A stretch of DNA of 64,000 nucleotides, from the NCBI RefSeq assembly GCF_010091925.1, contig NZ_WVID01000014.1:176862-240861 (forward strand), in the 5' to 3' direction. This DNA is from Nostoc sp. B(2019) (GTDB taxonomy: Bacteria; Cyanobacteriota; Cyanobacteriia; Cyanobacteriales; Nostocaceae). The notes beneath the pieces are model-generated. The model searched no databases. It was given only the letters and a program-made list of their open reading frames with translations, and was not told the DNA's origin. This document shows, piece by piece, positions 28,412 through 37,102 of the stretch (positions within the stretch are counted from its first letter, which is position 1; each line of letters opens with the position of its first letter). The position numbers were made by a program, and so were the translations under genes.

Positions 28412-28813
28412 TTAATCTTGAACATACTCTTGCCCTGTCACTAAAGCCACCTCAGCTCGGACAAATTCTCTACCCAAATAGGCTGCATGGTCTAACTGAG
28501 TTACTGGACAGGGCTGAGTTTCTTCAAAAACCTTCACGCAAAGTTCTTTCGCCGTCCTTCCACTAAAAACTGTTGTGTGAGTTCGTTCAACCTTTCCCCG
28601 CGCAGGAATCACCTTCCCTGTTTTTGGATCGACAGCTAAGCCACGCTCATCAATCACATTTGTGAAATGCTTGGCATAAATTAACTTCGCTTCTTGATCC
28701 AAGTAGATAATGAAATATCCACCGGGGTCAAGGTTAATATGACGCCCAGAAAGTTTATTATCAATTGCCGCTAAATCTTCAACCATCAAATCCATAAGCA
28801 TTCTAAAAAGCAA
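28412..28813 (-). CDS. DUF4346 protein
   Basis: A 133-residue cytoplasmic protein with the domain's typical wording: DPGGYFIIYLDQEAKLIYAK, GKVIPARGKVERTHTTVFSG, RTAKELCVKVFEETQPCPVT and LDHAAYLGREFVRAEVAL. The domain occurs alone in cyanobacteria and at the C-terminus of dihydropteroate-synthase-related proteins; its chemistry is unknown. Three Met codons lie near the start; the one giving MDLMVEDLAAID at 28795 matches the usual beginning best. It is convergent with psb32. Confidence 0.85.
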   Translation of the reverse strand: MLFRMLMDLMVEDLAAIDNKLSGRHINLDPGGYFIIYLDQEAKLIYAKHFTNVIDERGLAVDPKTGKVIPARGKVERTHTTVFSGRTAKELCVKVFEETQPCPVTQLDHAAYLGREFVRAEVALVTGQEYVQD

Positions 28814-29702
28814 ATTTCTTTCTTGAGATTTTTACACTCTATATCAAGTGTAATTCCTATCTTCCATAGCATTGTTTATATCTTTAAGTATACTTTTAAG
28901 CATTTTTACTTAAAAAGTATTAAGTATTTCGCTGTTTTTTATACTTAACGCGTTCCAAAATTATGCTGGAGCTTAAAGTGCTATTCATCGGGGTGGAATG
29001 GATGGATTACCTAGCACGAGGGTCAAAGATTTGGATACTGTTTGCGATCGCCCACTCAATCCGTGCATAATAACAAGCATCAAAATGCAAGCAATCTATT
29101 TATTGAAAACTACCCCAATAGCTATACTTACAGCTTTAAATCTAATTTAGATATTTTTATACCATTATCTAAGTAATTTTAAATTTGAAACCCTGATTTT
29201 ATCTAGCTTTTAGCAAGCTAGAAAATATTGATTATATTTTTAATTTTAAAGATTTGATTAATCTTAGGAAAAATTATTGATCATATTTAATGAAGATGTA
29301 ACAATAATTACTGATTTGTCTACAAAAATTACGCCAAACATCGATAAAATCTCCAAGTCGAAAAGCAAAAAAATAATTGACAAGACGACCGTTAAAAGCT
29401 AGAGGTTTGCCCAGTAGATAAATTTCAGGATTAGATAAAAGACACCTTATTACTCACACTATTTGTTGAGAAACCATCTTTGTGCTTGCTCTGCATTAAA
29501 TCTTTCGCTCTTGGATTGGTATTTATCTTTCATCCAAACTTGGTCATTTTTATCACTGCTTCTCTGAAGGTGACAGGTTGAGTCACTACCTGTATTAATT
29601 GCTTTGATTCATGATTTTTGAGGTAACGTACTAGTGTTAAGTATTTGGCTAGTCTACTAGAAAGCTTGGTCTTATTGCAGGAGTTAGTTTAATTATACTT
29701 AC
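28814..29702. other. Long AT-rich intergenic region with decayed coding sequence
   Basis: About 890 bases upstream of the cyanoexosortase gene. The left part is plain AT-rich DNA with one HIP1 site. The right part holds minus-strand coding-like pieces, annotated at 29274-29620. Confidence 0.5.
29274..29620 (-). pseudogene. Decayed minus-strand gene of unknown identity
   Basis: Two pieces in different frames look coded. One reads CHLQRSSDKNDQVWMKDKYQ then SKSERFNAEQAQRWFLNK and a stop at 29459-29461. The other reads LLSNPEIYLLGKPLAFNGRL then VNYFFAFRLGDFIDVWRNFC and a stop at 29274-29276. Neither has a start codon in a sensible place. I do not recognise the parent gene. Confidence 0.35.
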
Positions 29703-30566
29703 ATGAAAACTACCACTTTTACCCCAGTTAAAACGCTCAAGAATAGCCAGCTTTGGTTATTAGGAATAGGAGCAGGCTTAATTGCGATTATCCTGACTTT
29801 AACCCAAAGAACTGGAGATTTTTCTCATCTAGGAATGAGTGTACTGTTTTACTTAGCTGTAGCCTCGCTAATCGGGGAAAAACGCCACAATTTAAATTTA
29901 GAAAGTGGATTGTTTTCCAGCTTTTTAGGTATATTGTTGATTGCTGGTGTACTTTGGCAAAGTGCCTTCTTAACTGGTAGCAAGTTACTTCCAGTTTTTA
30001 CTCACATCGCACCGTTTGTTTCCGCTATTGGTCTTGGCTTGCTTGCTTCTGGACTGAAGGGATTAAAGCAATATTGGCAAGAAATAACTATCTTATTTTT
30101 TCTCGGAGTTCCCAAGATAGCACTAACATCTCTGACCGATATTTCGCCTATAACCGCAAAGTTTTCTGCTTTCTTGCTTTGGTATTCAGGTTTTGAAGTA
30201 TCTCTTCAACAAGACATTTTTATTAGAGTACCACCAGGAAGCATCAAAGTTTATTCTGGTTGTTCTGGGGTAGAATTGATCAGCCATTTGTTAGGATTAG
30301 CTGTAATTGCTTTGCTGATGTTTCCTCTAGAACGCAAAAAGAAAATTCTTGTGCCAATAGTGGCTATTACCATAGCATTTGTTGTCAACGGGATACGCGT
30401 TGCTCTCTTAGCCGTTGTAGTAACACAACAGCAAGCATTTGACTACTGGCATGAAGGGGATGGTTCACGATTATTTGGGATGATTGCAGTGCTAATGCTA
30501 GGGTTATTCTACTATTTGCTACTCCAGCAAGGGGAAGGCAAAAATCAGGGTAATCTGGAGTCTTAA
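29703..30566 (+). CDS. Cyanoexosortase A
   Basis: A 287-residue integral membrane transpeptidase-like enzyme of the exosortase family, which processes proteins with a PEP-CTERM-type tail and is linked to exopolysaccharide systems. About eight hydrophobic helices are present. The catalytic triad blocks are intact: the Cys in VYSGCSGVELISHLLGL, the Arg in VVNGIRVALLAVV, and the His in DYWHEGDGSRLFG. Two nucleotides after the stop comes its associated-protein gene, here cut short, and then an HpsJ-family gene. No PEP-CTERM substrate gene was found in the window. Confidence 0.92.
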   Translation: MKTTTFTPVKTLKNSQLWLLGIGAGLIAIILTLTQRTGDFSHLGMSVLFYLAVASLIGEKRHNLNLESGLFSSFLGILLIAGVLWQSAFLTGSKLLPVFTHIAPFVSAIGLGLLASGLKGLKQYWQEITILFFLGVPKIALTSLTDISPITAKFSAFLLWYSGFEVSLQQDIFIRVPPGSIKVYSGCSGVELISHLLGLAVIALLMFPLERKKKILVPIVAITIAFVVNGIRVALLAVVVTQQQAFDYWHEGDGSRLFGMIAVLMLGLFYYLLLQQGEGKNQGNLES

Positions 30567-30568
30567 AG

Positions 30569-30796
30569 GTGATGATTCAATGGAAACAATTGCGAATTCT
30601 GCTTTTAGCTTTAACTCTTAGTAGTGTACTATTGGTTTTCATGAAGGTATTTCTAACGAAAACTACAAACAAACCCAAACCAGAAGAATCCAGAGTTAAG
30701 GCTAATACTATTTCGCTTTTTAAAGACTACCAACCCCCAGATCATACCGTATCCCTAGACTTCTACTCAACTCTGTTCTTTCAGAGGAGATTTTAG
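30569..30796 (+). pseudogene. Truncated cyanoexosortase A-associated protein
   Basis: The 75-residue frame starts like the family: MMIQWKQLRILLLALTLSSV then LLVFMKVFL, a membrane anchor, and a polar stretch reaching SLFKDYQPPDHTVSLDF. Members of this family are normally around 200 residues or more, with a large extracytoplasmic domain after the anchor; here a stop follows at 30794-30796, and the next 115 bases do not continue it. The gene therefore looks truncated, although a short functional form cannot be excluded. It sits directly after the exosortase gene. Confidence 0.65.
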
Positions 30797-30965
30797 GCGA
30801 TCGCCGATTATAGAGAGGTCGTATGTATAATACTTTTGTTGCGAATTTGTATAATTGCAAATTGTCATAAAACGTCTATTTCTATTGGACTGAGTAGAGG
30901 CAATCCTGATCTTGGAAGTCTTGAATTCATGCCAATCCCAATCTTTTTTCTATTTTGCTAAAAAC

Positions 30966-31688
30966 ATGACTAAATCAAATACTGAAAAATTCATTCCTTT
31001 AGTACAAGAATTACAAGAGTTCGCGTTCAGCCAAATAGCCTCAATCACTATCTTGCGAATACTAGGCTACGGTCTGTTACTCTTAGCATTTTTTGACATC
31101 ATTGAGATGTTTGTTCCGCCAAACTTTATGAATCCTGCTTGGGAATTTCAAACTTTTGGGGCACTAGTTGAACGAGTACCTGTCCCTTTAATTGGTTTGG
31201 TGTTCGTGTTTTATGGAGAGCTACATTCACGAGCTAAATGGGAATTCGTGACTGTGAAGCTCTTCTCTTGGTTAACATTGTTGTTGGCGGTATTTTTTTT
31301 CTTACTAATTCCTTTGGGAATAGGTAACACAGTCCGTCTCAGTAATCAAAGTGCTGCTCAAATCAGTAACGTATCTAAGCAACAAATATCTCAGGCCGAA
31401 CAGGTAGAAAAACGATTGAGTACAGCGACACCTCAACAGATAGATAGTTTTTTGAAGAGTCAAGGCCGTTCTTTAGAGGGCAAAAGTCCTGAAGAAGTAA
31501 AAAGCCAAATTTTGTCGGAAGTTGCTAAAGCTAAGACACAAATCAAAAATCAAGCTCAATCTACTCAATCTTCTCAAAGGCTAAACTTGCTCAAGAGTTC
31601 TGTTAAATGGAACCTGGGAGCTTTGGTTTCTGGAGCTTTGTTTTTTAGTATTTGGAAAGCAACTAAATGGGCAAGAATGAGTAGGTAG
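30966..31688 (+). CDS. HpsJ-family protein, cyanoexosortase-associated
   Basis: A 240-residue membrane protein. Hydrophobic helices lie at about residues 25-45, 75-90, 100-120 and near the C-terminus; the middle (about 125-205) is a long polar helix with AAQISNVSKQQISQAEQVEK and GRSLEGKSPEEVKSQILSEV. The family is named from HpsJ of the hormogonium polysaccharide locus and often accompanies cyanoexosortase A. I use ATG 30966 (MTKSNTEKF) rather than the TTG at 30912. Function in polysaccharide secretion or motility is inference from the family. Confidence 0.8.
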   Translation: MTKSNTEKFIPLVQELQEFAFSQIASITILRILGYGLLLLAFFDIIEMFVPPNFMNPAWEFQTFGALVERVPVPLIGLVFVFYGELHSRAKWEFVTVKLFSWLTLLLAVFFFLLIPLGIGNTVRLSNQSAAQISNVSKQQISQAEQVEKRLSTATPQQIDSFLKSQGRSLEGKSPEEVKSQILSEVAKAKTQIKNQAQSTQSSQRLNLLKSSVKWNLGALVSGALFFSIWKATKWARMSR

Positions 31689-31900
31689 CATAGAAAATCA
31701 GCAAGACTCGGTTAAGCATTTTAAACTCGGAATTTAGTTTGGGGAAAAGCTAAATGGGTAAGTGATAAAAGATTTTCTCTTTCCCTTTTTCTCCTTAACC
31801 GACAAACATTGCATAGTAAATTCATTACTGCAATCCTGCTATACTTTTCCAAGTTTTTCCTGTACTAAAGCTTTTAGTAAATTTACAATGTCAACATTAA

Positions 31901-32749
31901 GTGAGTGATACGCAGAAGCAAATGTATGAGGCTTATGCCTCCTCATACACGATCTTTTTAAAAAATTGGCAAGTTAAGCGAAAAATAGCTCTAGAGATGC
32001 TTGAGCAGCATCTTCAAAGTAGCCTTTCTGAGCAAACACAAGTTTCGGTGTTAAGTGTTGGCCCAGGCCCCGGAGAGTTCGATAAGCAACTTATAGACTT
32101 CCTCCAGCAATATGTGGCTGAGGGACAAGCATTAAAATATGTAGTAGTGGAGCCTAATCATATTCATCGGCAGATATTTGAAGCAACAATGCAGTCTGCT
32201 GGTGTTAGCGGAGTGCATTTCGAGATGCATCCGACGAGTATTGAGGATTTTCAGACAAATGAGAAATTTGACTGTATCCATTACACGCATTCAATCTACC
32301 ACATGCCCGGTCAAGAGAGGCGCTTAATCCTTGAGTCGCTTAATCGTCTAAAAGATGGGGGAGTTCTTGTCATCACTCTAGACACAGAAGAAGCAGTGAT
32401 ATTTACATTGATTACTAAATACGCTGAGGTAGTTGGGAATGATCAATACTGGCAAGAAGGGTCTTCCCAGATGATGGAATCGAAGAAGTTACGTGAAATC
32501 ATCGATGATATCGGTCTGTCGTATAAATTTGAAAGTTATCCCGAATATTTGGATGTTTCTGCTTGCTTTGAGCAGAATTCGGAAGAAGGTAAAGTGTTGA
32601 TGGATTTCCTCTTCCAAGCTAACTTACGTGATGCTTCTCCCGAATTAAATCAGCAGCTACTTTCTCTAGTTGACAAAGTGGCGATTGAGCAGAATGGCCG
32701 CAAAATGTTGTATTTACCGGCTGGCACATTTGTTATGCCAAAGCAATAG
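31901..32749 (+). CDS. Histamine N-methyltransferase-like SAM-dependent methyltransferase
   Basis: A 282-residue class I methyltransferase. The SAM-binding motif I is SVLSVGPGPGEFD, followed by the acidic VVVEPNHIHRQ, and motif IV is FDCIHYTHSIYHM. The overall order (N-terminal helix, GPGPGE, Glu-Pro-Asn) matches the histamine N-methyltransferase-like group, whose bacterial substrates are mostly small amines and unproved. The apparent start is GTG at 31901. An out-of-frame ATG at 31888 would join in frame if one GTGA of the tandem GTGAGTGA were absent, giving MSTLSDTQKQM; the gene may thus have a recent start-site frameshift. Confidence 0.8.
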   Translation: MSDTQKQMYEAYASSYTIFLKNWQVKRKIALEMLEQHLQSSLSEQTQVSVLSVGPGPGEFDKQLIDFLQQYVAEGQALKYVVVEPNHIHRQIFEATMQSAGVSGVHFEMHPTSIEDFQTNEKFDCIHYTHSIYHMPGQERRLILESLNRLKDGGVLVITLDTEEAVIFTLITKYAEVVGNDQYWQEGSSQMMESKKLREIIDDIGLSYKFESYPEYLDVSACFEQNSEEGKVLMDFLFQANLRDASPELNQQLLSLVDKVAIEQNGRKMLYLPAGTFVMPKQ

Positions 32750-33052
32750 TACAAGCAAGGTAAAATTTATTGTTAGCTTAGCTCGAATTTATGCATTTTC
32801 GCATCTGGCGATGGTGCAAGCGATCGCATAGGTTAAAACCCTTATGCAAGTTAGCTTTTGTGTTTTTCGATTTCATCCAAACTCATCACGTAGGGTGAAG
32901 TTTTTTGCTACAAAGCTAGAACTTTTGCCAGATTTTAAGGGTTACGTTCTTGGATTTGAATAAAGTCGAGCTTAACAAAAAAGAGCGATCGCCTTAACCT
33001 TAGTTTAGTGACAATTCAATCAGAATTATTACAAATTTGGAGGATCTATCAG

Positions 33053-33493
33053 GTGTCTATTCCCGAAATTACTCAAAAACTATTAGCTGCAAAACAAAAC
33101 AAAGGACTAAGCTTTGCTGATTTAGAAAAGATTCTCGGACGTGATGAAGTATGGATTGCCGCTTTATTCTACCGTCAAGCTAGTGCTTCTGAGGAAGAGG
33201 CTAAGTTACTAGTTGAAGCATTAGGACTAGATGCAAGTTATATTCAAGAATTGATTGCATACCCTGTAAAAGGATTGGGCCCAGTTGTACCAACCGATCC
33301 ACTAATTTATCGTTTCTACGAAATTATCCAGGTGTATGGACTACCAATTAAAGCCGTAATTCATGAGAAATTTGGCGATGGAATTATGAGCGCGATTGAC
33401 TTTACTTTAGACGTGGAAAAAGAAGAAGATCCCAAAGGCGATCGCGTCAAAATTATTATGTCTGGTAAATTTCTCTCATACAAAAAGTGGTAG
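33053..33493 (+). CDS. cynS: Cyanate hydratase (cyanase)
   Basis: The enzyme turns cyanate plus bicarbonate into ammonia and carbon dioxide; in cyanobacteria it lets cells use or detoxify cyanate. The active-site Arg, Glu and Ser lie in the C-terminal block: [20 protein letters not shown] (Arg, Glu) and [12 protein letters not shown] (Ser). The N-terminal helix-turn-helix-like part contains [21 protein letters not shown] choose GTG 33053 ([11 protein letters not shown]) as the start because GGAGG lies nine bases upstream and the 146-residue product has the family length. It stands alone, without cyanate transporter genes. Confidence 0.93.
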   Translation: MSIPEITQKLLAAKQNKGLSFADLEKILGRDEVWIAALFYRQASASEEEAKLLVEALGLDASYIQELIAYPVKGLGPVVPTDPLIYRFYEIIQVYGLPIKAVIHEKFGDGIMSAIDFTLDVEKEEDPKGDRVKIIMSGKFLSYKKW

Positions 33494-34005
33494 TGTTTCA
33501 GTCAGTTACACAAACTTCTTCACTGACATATCACGAAATGTTTAAGGATTATATAAGTAGCTAGGCGTTAATCAATTAAAGTTTGTAGTGAGTTAGCGCG
33601 GTCTTCTCCCTTGGCGCTAGCCTCTCCCTTTGGGAGAAGGGGAGACGCCCGCCGTAGGATGCCCAAAGGGCTGTAGGGCGATAGCGCAGCGAAGCGCGAG
33701 TCTGCGAGCGTCTGGGGGTTTCCCCCATGAGCGACTAACTGTCTTCGCAGCGTTAGCGACGTAGGAGCGTCACCCGGAGGTTAAGGACTTTAGTCCTAAT
33801 AATCCTTGTTTTGAGCGATTCATCGCTCACTACGAACTAGGATTCTGTTTTATATTTTATATATCTACTTACTAACGCAGAGCTATGCAGAGTAAATATA
33901 CATCCTCTGCGTTACTATACGCTAAAATAATAATTTTTAAAATTAAAATATCTGAATAATATCAAAACAAGTTATAAATATAAAGTTAAAATAATTTTCT
34001 AACTC
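33494..34005. other. Intergenic region occupied by a compound repeat
   Basis: About 510 bases. Half of it is the repeat element at 33581-33838; the rest, from 33840 to 34005, is AT-rich DNA probably holding the methyltransferase promoter. No gene was seen. Confidence 0.55.
33581..33838. repeat. Compound repeat with GTAGTGAG inverted ends, long form
   Basis: The ends GTTTGTAGTGAG and CTCACTACGAAC are inverted complements with one mismatch. The element also has the GGACTTTAGTCC core seen at 19270-19327. Its centre carries several palindromic modules: CTCTCCCTTTGGGAGAAGGGGAG, GCGCAGCGAAGCGCG, GGGGGTTTCCCCC and GCAGCGTTAGCGACG-type units. This looks like later repeats nested in an older small element. 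Confidence 0.6.
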
Positions 34006-34908
34006 TTGCAAGAACCAATAACGCAACATAAAGAAATAATTTTTCATCCCTATTATGTCCAGCAACAAGGATCAGCATATTTAGGTGATACCCTTCAACT
34101 TATTAAATTCATTGCTGATAATAGTATTAATTTAATCCTGACTTCACCTCCTTTTGCTTTGACTCGAAAAAAAGAATACGGGAACGAAAGCGCTGAAAAA
34201 TATATTGAGTGGTTTCTACCTTTTGCCTATGAATTTAAAAGAGTATTGACAGATAATGGCTCATTTATTTTGGATTTAGGCGGTGCTTATCTTCCTGGTA
34301 ATCCTGTGCGGAGTATCTATCAATACGAACTTTTAGTTAGATTGTGCAAGGAAGTAGGTTTTTTTCTCGCTCAAGAATTTTACCACTACAATCCGGCTCG
34401 ACTGCCAACCCCTGCTGAATGGGTGACAATCAGACGAATTCGGGTGAAAGATTCAGTAAATGTAGTTTGGTGGTTGGCTAAAACACCAAATCCTAAAGCA
34501 GACAATAGAAAAGTTTTAAAGCCATATAGCCAAAGTATGAAACAATTACTCAAAAATGGCTATAAAGCTAAAATACGTCCTAGCGGACATGATATTTCTG
34601 ATAAGTTTCAAAAAGATAACCAGGGTGCAATTCCACCAAATTTGTTAGAAATTGCCAATACTGAATCAAATAGTACTTATTTACGTCAATGTAAAGCAGC
34701 AGGGGTTAAGCCTCATCCAGCACGTTTTCCTCAAGGGTTCGCCGAGTTCTTCATCAAATTTTTAACTGATGAAAGTGATATAGTTTTAGACCCATTTGCA
34801 GGTTCTAACACAACCGGATTTGTTGCTGAAACTTTACAACGCCAATGGATATCTTTTGAAATTAATGAAGATTATGTTATCGGAAGTCGCTATCGATTTA
34901 GTCATTAG
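34006..34908 (+). CDS. Site-specific DNA methyltransferase, beta class (N4-cytosine-type TSPPF)
   Basis: A 300-residue DNA-modifying enzyme. The catalytic motif IV LILTSPPFAL comes near the N-terminus and the SAM motif I VLDPFAGSNTTGFVAE near the C-terminus, which is the beta-class order; TSPP-type motifs are usual for N4-cytosine enzymes. No restriction endonuclease gene is adjacent, so it appears to be an orphan, like the GGCC- or CGATCG-modifying enzymes of Anabaena and Synechocystis. Which target it methylates cannot be read from sequence. The start is TTG at 34006; no ATG fits upstream. It is convergent with a small minus-strand gene. Confidence 0.85.
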   Translation: MQEPITQHKEIIFHPYYVQQQGSAYLGDTLQLIKFIADNSINLILTSPPFALTRKKEYGNESAEKYIEWFLPFAYEFKRVLTDNGSFILDLGGAYLPGNPVRSIYQYELLVRLCKEVGFFLAQEFYHYNPARLPTPAEWVTIRRIRVKDSVNVVWWLAKTPNPKADNRKVLKPYSQSMKQLLKNGYKAKIRPSGHDISDKFQKDNQGAIPPNLLEIANTESNSTYLRQCKAAGVKPHPARFPQGFAEFFIKFLTDESDIVLDPFAGSNTTGFVAETLQRQWISFEINEDYVIGSRYRFSH

Positions 34909-34943
34909 TCATTAGTAAGAACAAAGGACAAACGACTAATGAC
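34899..34943. terminator. Inverted repeat between convergent genes
   Basis: GTCATTAGTC at the end of the methyltransferase gene pairs with GACTAATGAC at 34934-34943. It lies exactly between two convergent genes and may terminate both, although no long T-tract is present. Confidence 0.45.
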
Positions 34944-34950
34944 AAATCAC

Positions 34951-35163
34951 TTAAATTTCTCGATTTACTTGCATTTGATGAACTTGATCCGCTAGCTCTT
35001 GACGACTTTGATCATCCAACTTGTCAATCGCTAACATACCCATGAGAATAACCTCTTTTAAGGTTAAACGTGTTGAATGTGCCTGTTTTTGCACAATCTC
35101 CTTAATAATTGGACTAACACCGATCGCCGTACTAGCTCTAGCCACAGAATAATAGGGAAACAC
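34951..35163 (-). CDS. Small uncharacterised protein (70 aa)
   Basis: A 70-residue protein starting at a GTG (VFPYYSVARASTAIGVSPII) and ending ELADQVHQMQVNREI. The RLTLKEVILMGMLAIDKLDD stretch looks helical and charged. It could be a DNA-binding or antitoxin-like small protein, but there is no toxin next to it and I do not recognise the family. It lies downstream of the HTH gene on the same strand. Confidence 0.5.
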   Translation of the reverse strand: MFPYYSVARASTAIGVSPIIKEIVQKQAHSTRLTLKEVILMGMLAIDKLDDQSRQELADQVHQMQVNREI

Positions 35164-35308
35164 TAATGACTTAGCCTAAATATTAGCATTTCCAATAAAC
35201 TTGTTCTATATATTTCAAACTTAATTTAAATGCGTTTAAACACATAATGCTTGCGTATTGATGACATGGCATCGTATTATATCAACACCCTCAATAGTAG
35301 CTTTTAGT

Positions 35309-35545
35309 TTATTCCTCTAAAATTTCTACTAAGTCTTCAATCATCACATCAAAGGTACGAGCTAATTTATGGATAGCAGTAAAATCAACTGTTGTCATTC
35401 CAGAACGACGAGCATAGCTTCTAACTGTGCTGTAAATTACTCCAGAACGGTCAGAAACCTCTTTCAACGTCCATCCTTTCTCTTGCGCTAGTTCTCGAAT
35501 CTTTAATCTGACTAATCCCATACTTGACCGCTGATGCGATTGCAT
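35309..35545 (-). CDS. Xre/Cro-type HTH regulator
   Basis: A 78-residue protein made of one helix-turn-helix domain: RLKIRELAQEKGWTLKEVSD and RSGVIYSTVRSYARRS, then FTAIHKLARTFDVMIEDLVE. It should bind DNA as a dimer and regulate a nearby or distant operon. An internal ATG at 35521 (MGLVRLKIRELA) is an equally good start and gives the usual family length. No partner toxin or phage gene is adjacent. Confidence 0.85.
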   Translation of the reverse strand: MQSHQRSSMGLVRLKIRELAQEKGWTLKEVSDRSGVIYSTVRSYARRSGMTTVDFTAIHKLARTFDVMIEDLVEILEE

Positions 35546-35969
35546 CGTTTAATTTTATATGAGAATATTAAAAAGCGATCGCCCCCGGTCTAGCAGTCTC
35601 AAGGCGATCACGTAGCTGCCTGATTTTAGGCTATCTAAAATCAGGTAAACATTTACCATATTACCAACATCAAAGACAAAAACATCTACCACTAGATAAT
35701 CAAAAATTACTCACAAATCGCCAATTTTGTACCACTAGCAAAATTTGTGACACAACAAGCAGTAAGAGTAATGTTGAAGACTGTAATTTAATACCAAGAA
35801 AAATTTGCTTTGAAGAGATTGTAAATTGTCCAATATAATCCCGTTAACCCACTTTACAGAACTACACAGCGTAAATAAGAATAATAATCTAACCGAAGTA
35901 AAATTTTCCTGAATCCAGCCAGTAAATGTTGTCATAGGGAAAAGCAGTGAGTAGAGGAGAGATAGAAGG
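35546..35969. other. Intergenic region upstream of the SGNH gene
   Basis: About 420 bases between divergent genes, including a perfect hairpin at 35619-35645. No gene was seen. Confidence 0.5.
35619..35645. repeat. 11-bp perfect hairpin
   Basis: CCTGATTTTAG and CTAAAATCAGG around a GCTAT loop. It has no T-tract, so it is either an operator-like site or a small repeat. It lies between the divergent HTH and SGNH genes. Confidence 0.55.
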
Positions 35970-37022
35970 ATGAGGGACCCTTATCTGTTGGCAGCAGGCT
36001 TGTTAACAGGATTGGCAATACCAGCGTCGGCTCTTCCACATTTATCGATGATCTTGCCAAACAATTCTAGATTCCTGTGGGATTTAAAACAGGGTTCGCA
36101 GCCAACAGTAAATGAGAAAATCATCCCTAGCGTTAATCTCTTTTCTCCAGAATTGAGTAACCAGGCTTTACAACCGCTAGAACACGTACAGCCAATAGTA
36201 GGTGAGAAAATCATCCCCAGTGTTGATATCTCCTCTCCAGAATTCAGTAATCAGACGGAGCCATCACTTAACCCTAATTTCTCAGCAGCTAGTAGCACAT
36301 TTTTATCTGGAAGTCAACTGTACTACCAAAGATTAGCGGCTCTAAAAACTGGTCAGATTTATAAACGTGCAGATGATGATAGCTTGCAGTCATTGTTGGA
36401 TTCAGCTAAAAACCACCAACTGACTTATGAAGACTGGAAAAGATTATTAGCTTTGGAAGCCAAAGCGATCGCCCAAGGTCAAGGTGCGAATCACCTGAGT
36501 ATTTTGGTTGGTGATTCTTTAAGCATGTGGTTTCCCCTAGAAAAACTGCCTACGGGCAAAATGTGGCTAAATCAGGGCATATCTGGAGATACTTCTAGTG
36601 GCATTTTAAAGAGATTGGGGGCATTTTCGGCAACACGACCCAACGTAATTTATGTCATGGCTGGAATTAATGATTTACGCAAAGGTGCTAGTGATCAAGT
36701 AATTTTGCGTAATCACCGCCGCATCATCCGCATCTTACGGCAGAATCACCCAAAAGCTCAGATAATTGTCCAATCAATTTTGCCTACTCGCCTGTCAACA
36801 ATTTCTAATAGCCGTATTCGTCACATCAACGAACAACTTGCGCTAATCGCCAAACAACAAGGAGCTAATTATTTAAATATTTATGGTTGGTTTACGGATA
36901 TTCAAGGTAATTTGCGTCCAGAGTTGACCACTGATGGATTGCATCTGTCTCAAGAGGGATATGATGTGTGGCGATCAGTACTACAGCAGATAGAATTCAG
37001 GCTCACTCAGCGCGAGAATTGA
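35970..37022 (+). CDS. Exported SGNH/GDSL-family hydrolase with duplicated N-terminal segment
   Basis: A 350-residue protein. The catalytic domain (about 180-345) has block I ILVGDSLSMWF (Ser), block II WLNQGISGDTSSG (Gly), block III VMAGINDLRKG (Asn) and block V TTDGLHLSQEG (Asp-His), so the esterase or acyl-hydrolase triad is intact. The N-terminal hydrophobic start MRDPYLLAAGLLTGLAIPAS is signal-like. Before the domain lies a tandem duplication of about 30 residues: EKIIPSVNLFSPELSNQ and EKIIPSVDISSPEFSNQ. It may act on polysaccharide acetyl groups or lipids; the substrate is unknown. It is monocistronic. Confidence 0.88.
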   Translation: MRDPYLLAAGLLTGLAIPASALPHLSMILPNNSRFLWDLKQGSQPTVNEKIIPSVNLFSPELSNQALQPLEHVQPIVGEKIIPSVDISSPEFSNQTEPSLNPNFSAASSTFLSGSQLYYQRLAALKTGQIYKRADDDSLQSLLDSAKNHQLTYEDWKRLLALEAKAIAQGQGANHLSILVGDSLSMWFPLEKLPTGKMWLNQGISGDTSSGILKRLGAFSATRPNVIYVMAGINDLRKGASDQVILRNHRRIIRILRQNHPKAQIIVQSILPTRLSTISNSRIRHINEQLALIAKQQGANYLNIYGWFTDIQGNLRPELTTDGLHLSQEGYDVWRSVLQQIEFRLTQREN

Positions 37023-37102
37023 GCGATCGCTTTACCGAAGCTTCTGGCGATCACAATTATGGTTGCTTTCTAATATCTGTAGAAGCACAGACAACAAAAA
37101 TT

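Noticed and set aside
28978..29075. Minus-strand frame MHGLSGRSQTVSKSLTLVLG
   Set aside because: Short, no ribosome site, no family match; the open frame is partly due to a HIP1 site.
32750..33052. NtcA box (GTA-N8-TAC) upstream of cynS
   Set aside because: No copy with correct spacing was found; nitrogen control may still exist but is not visible.
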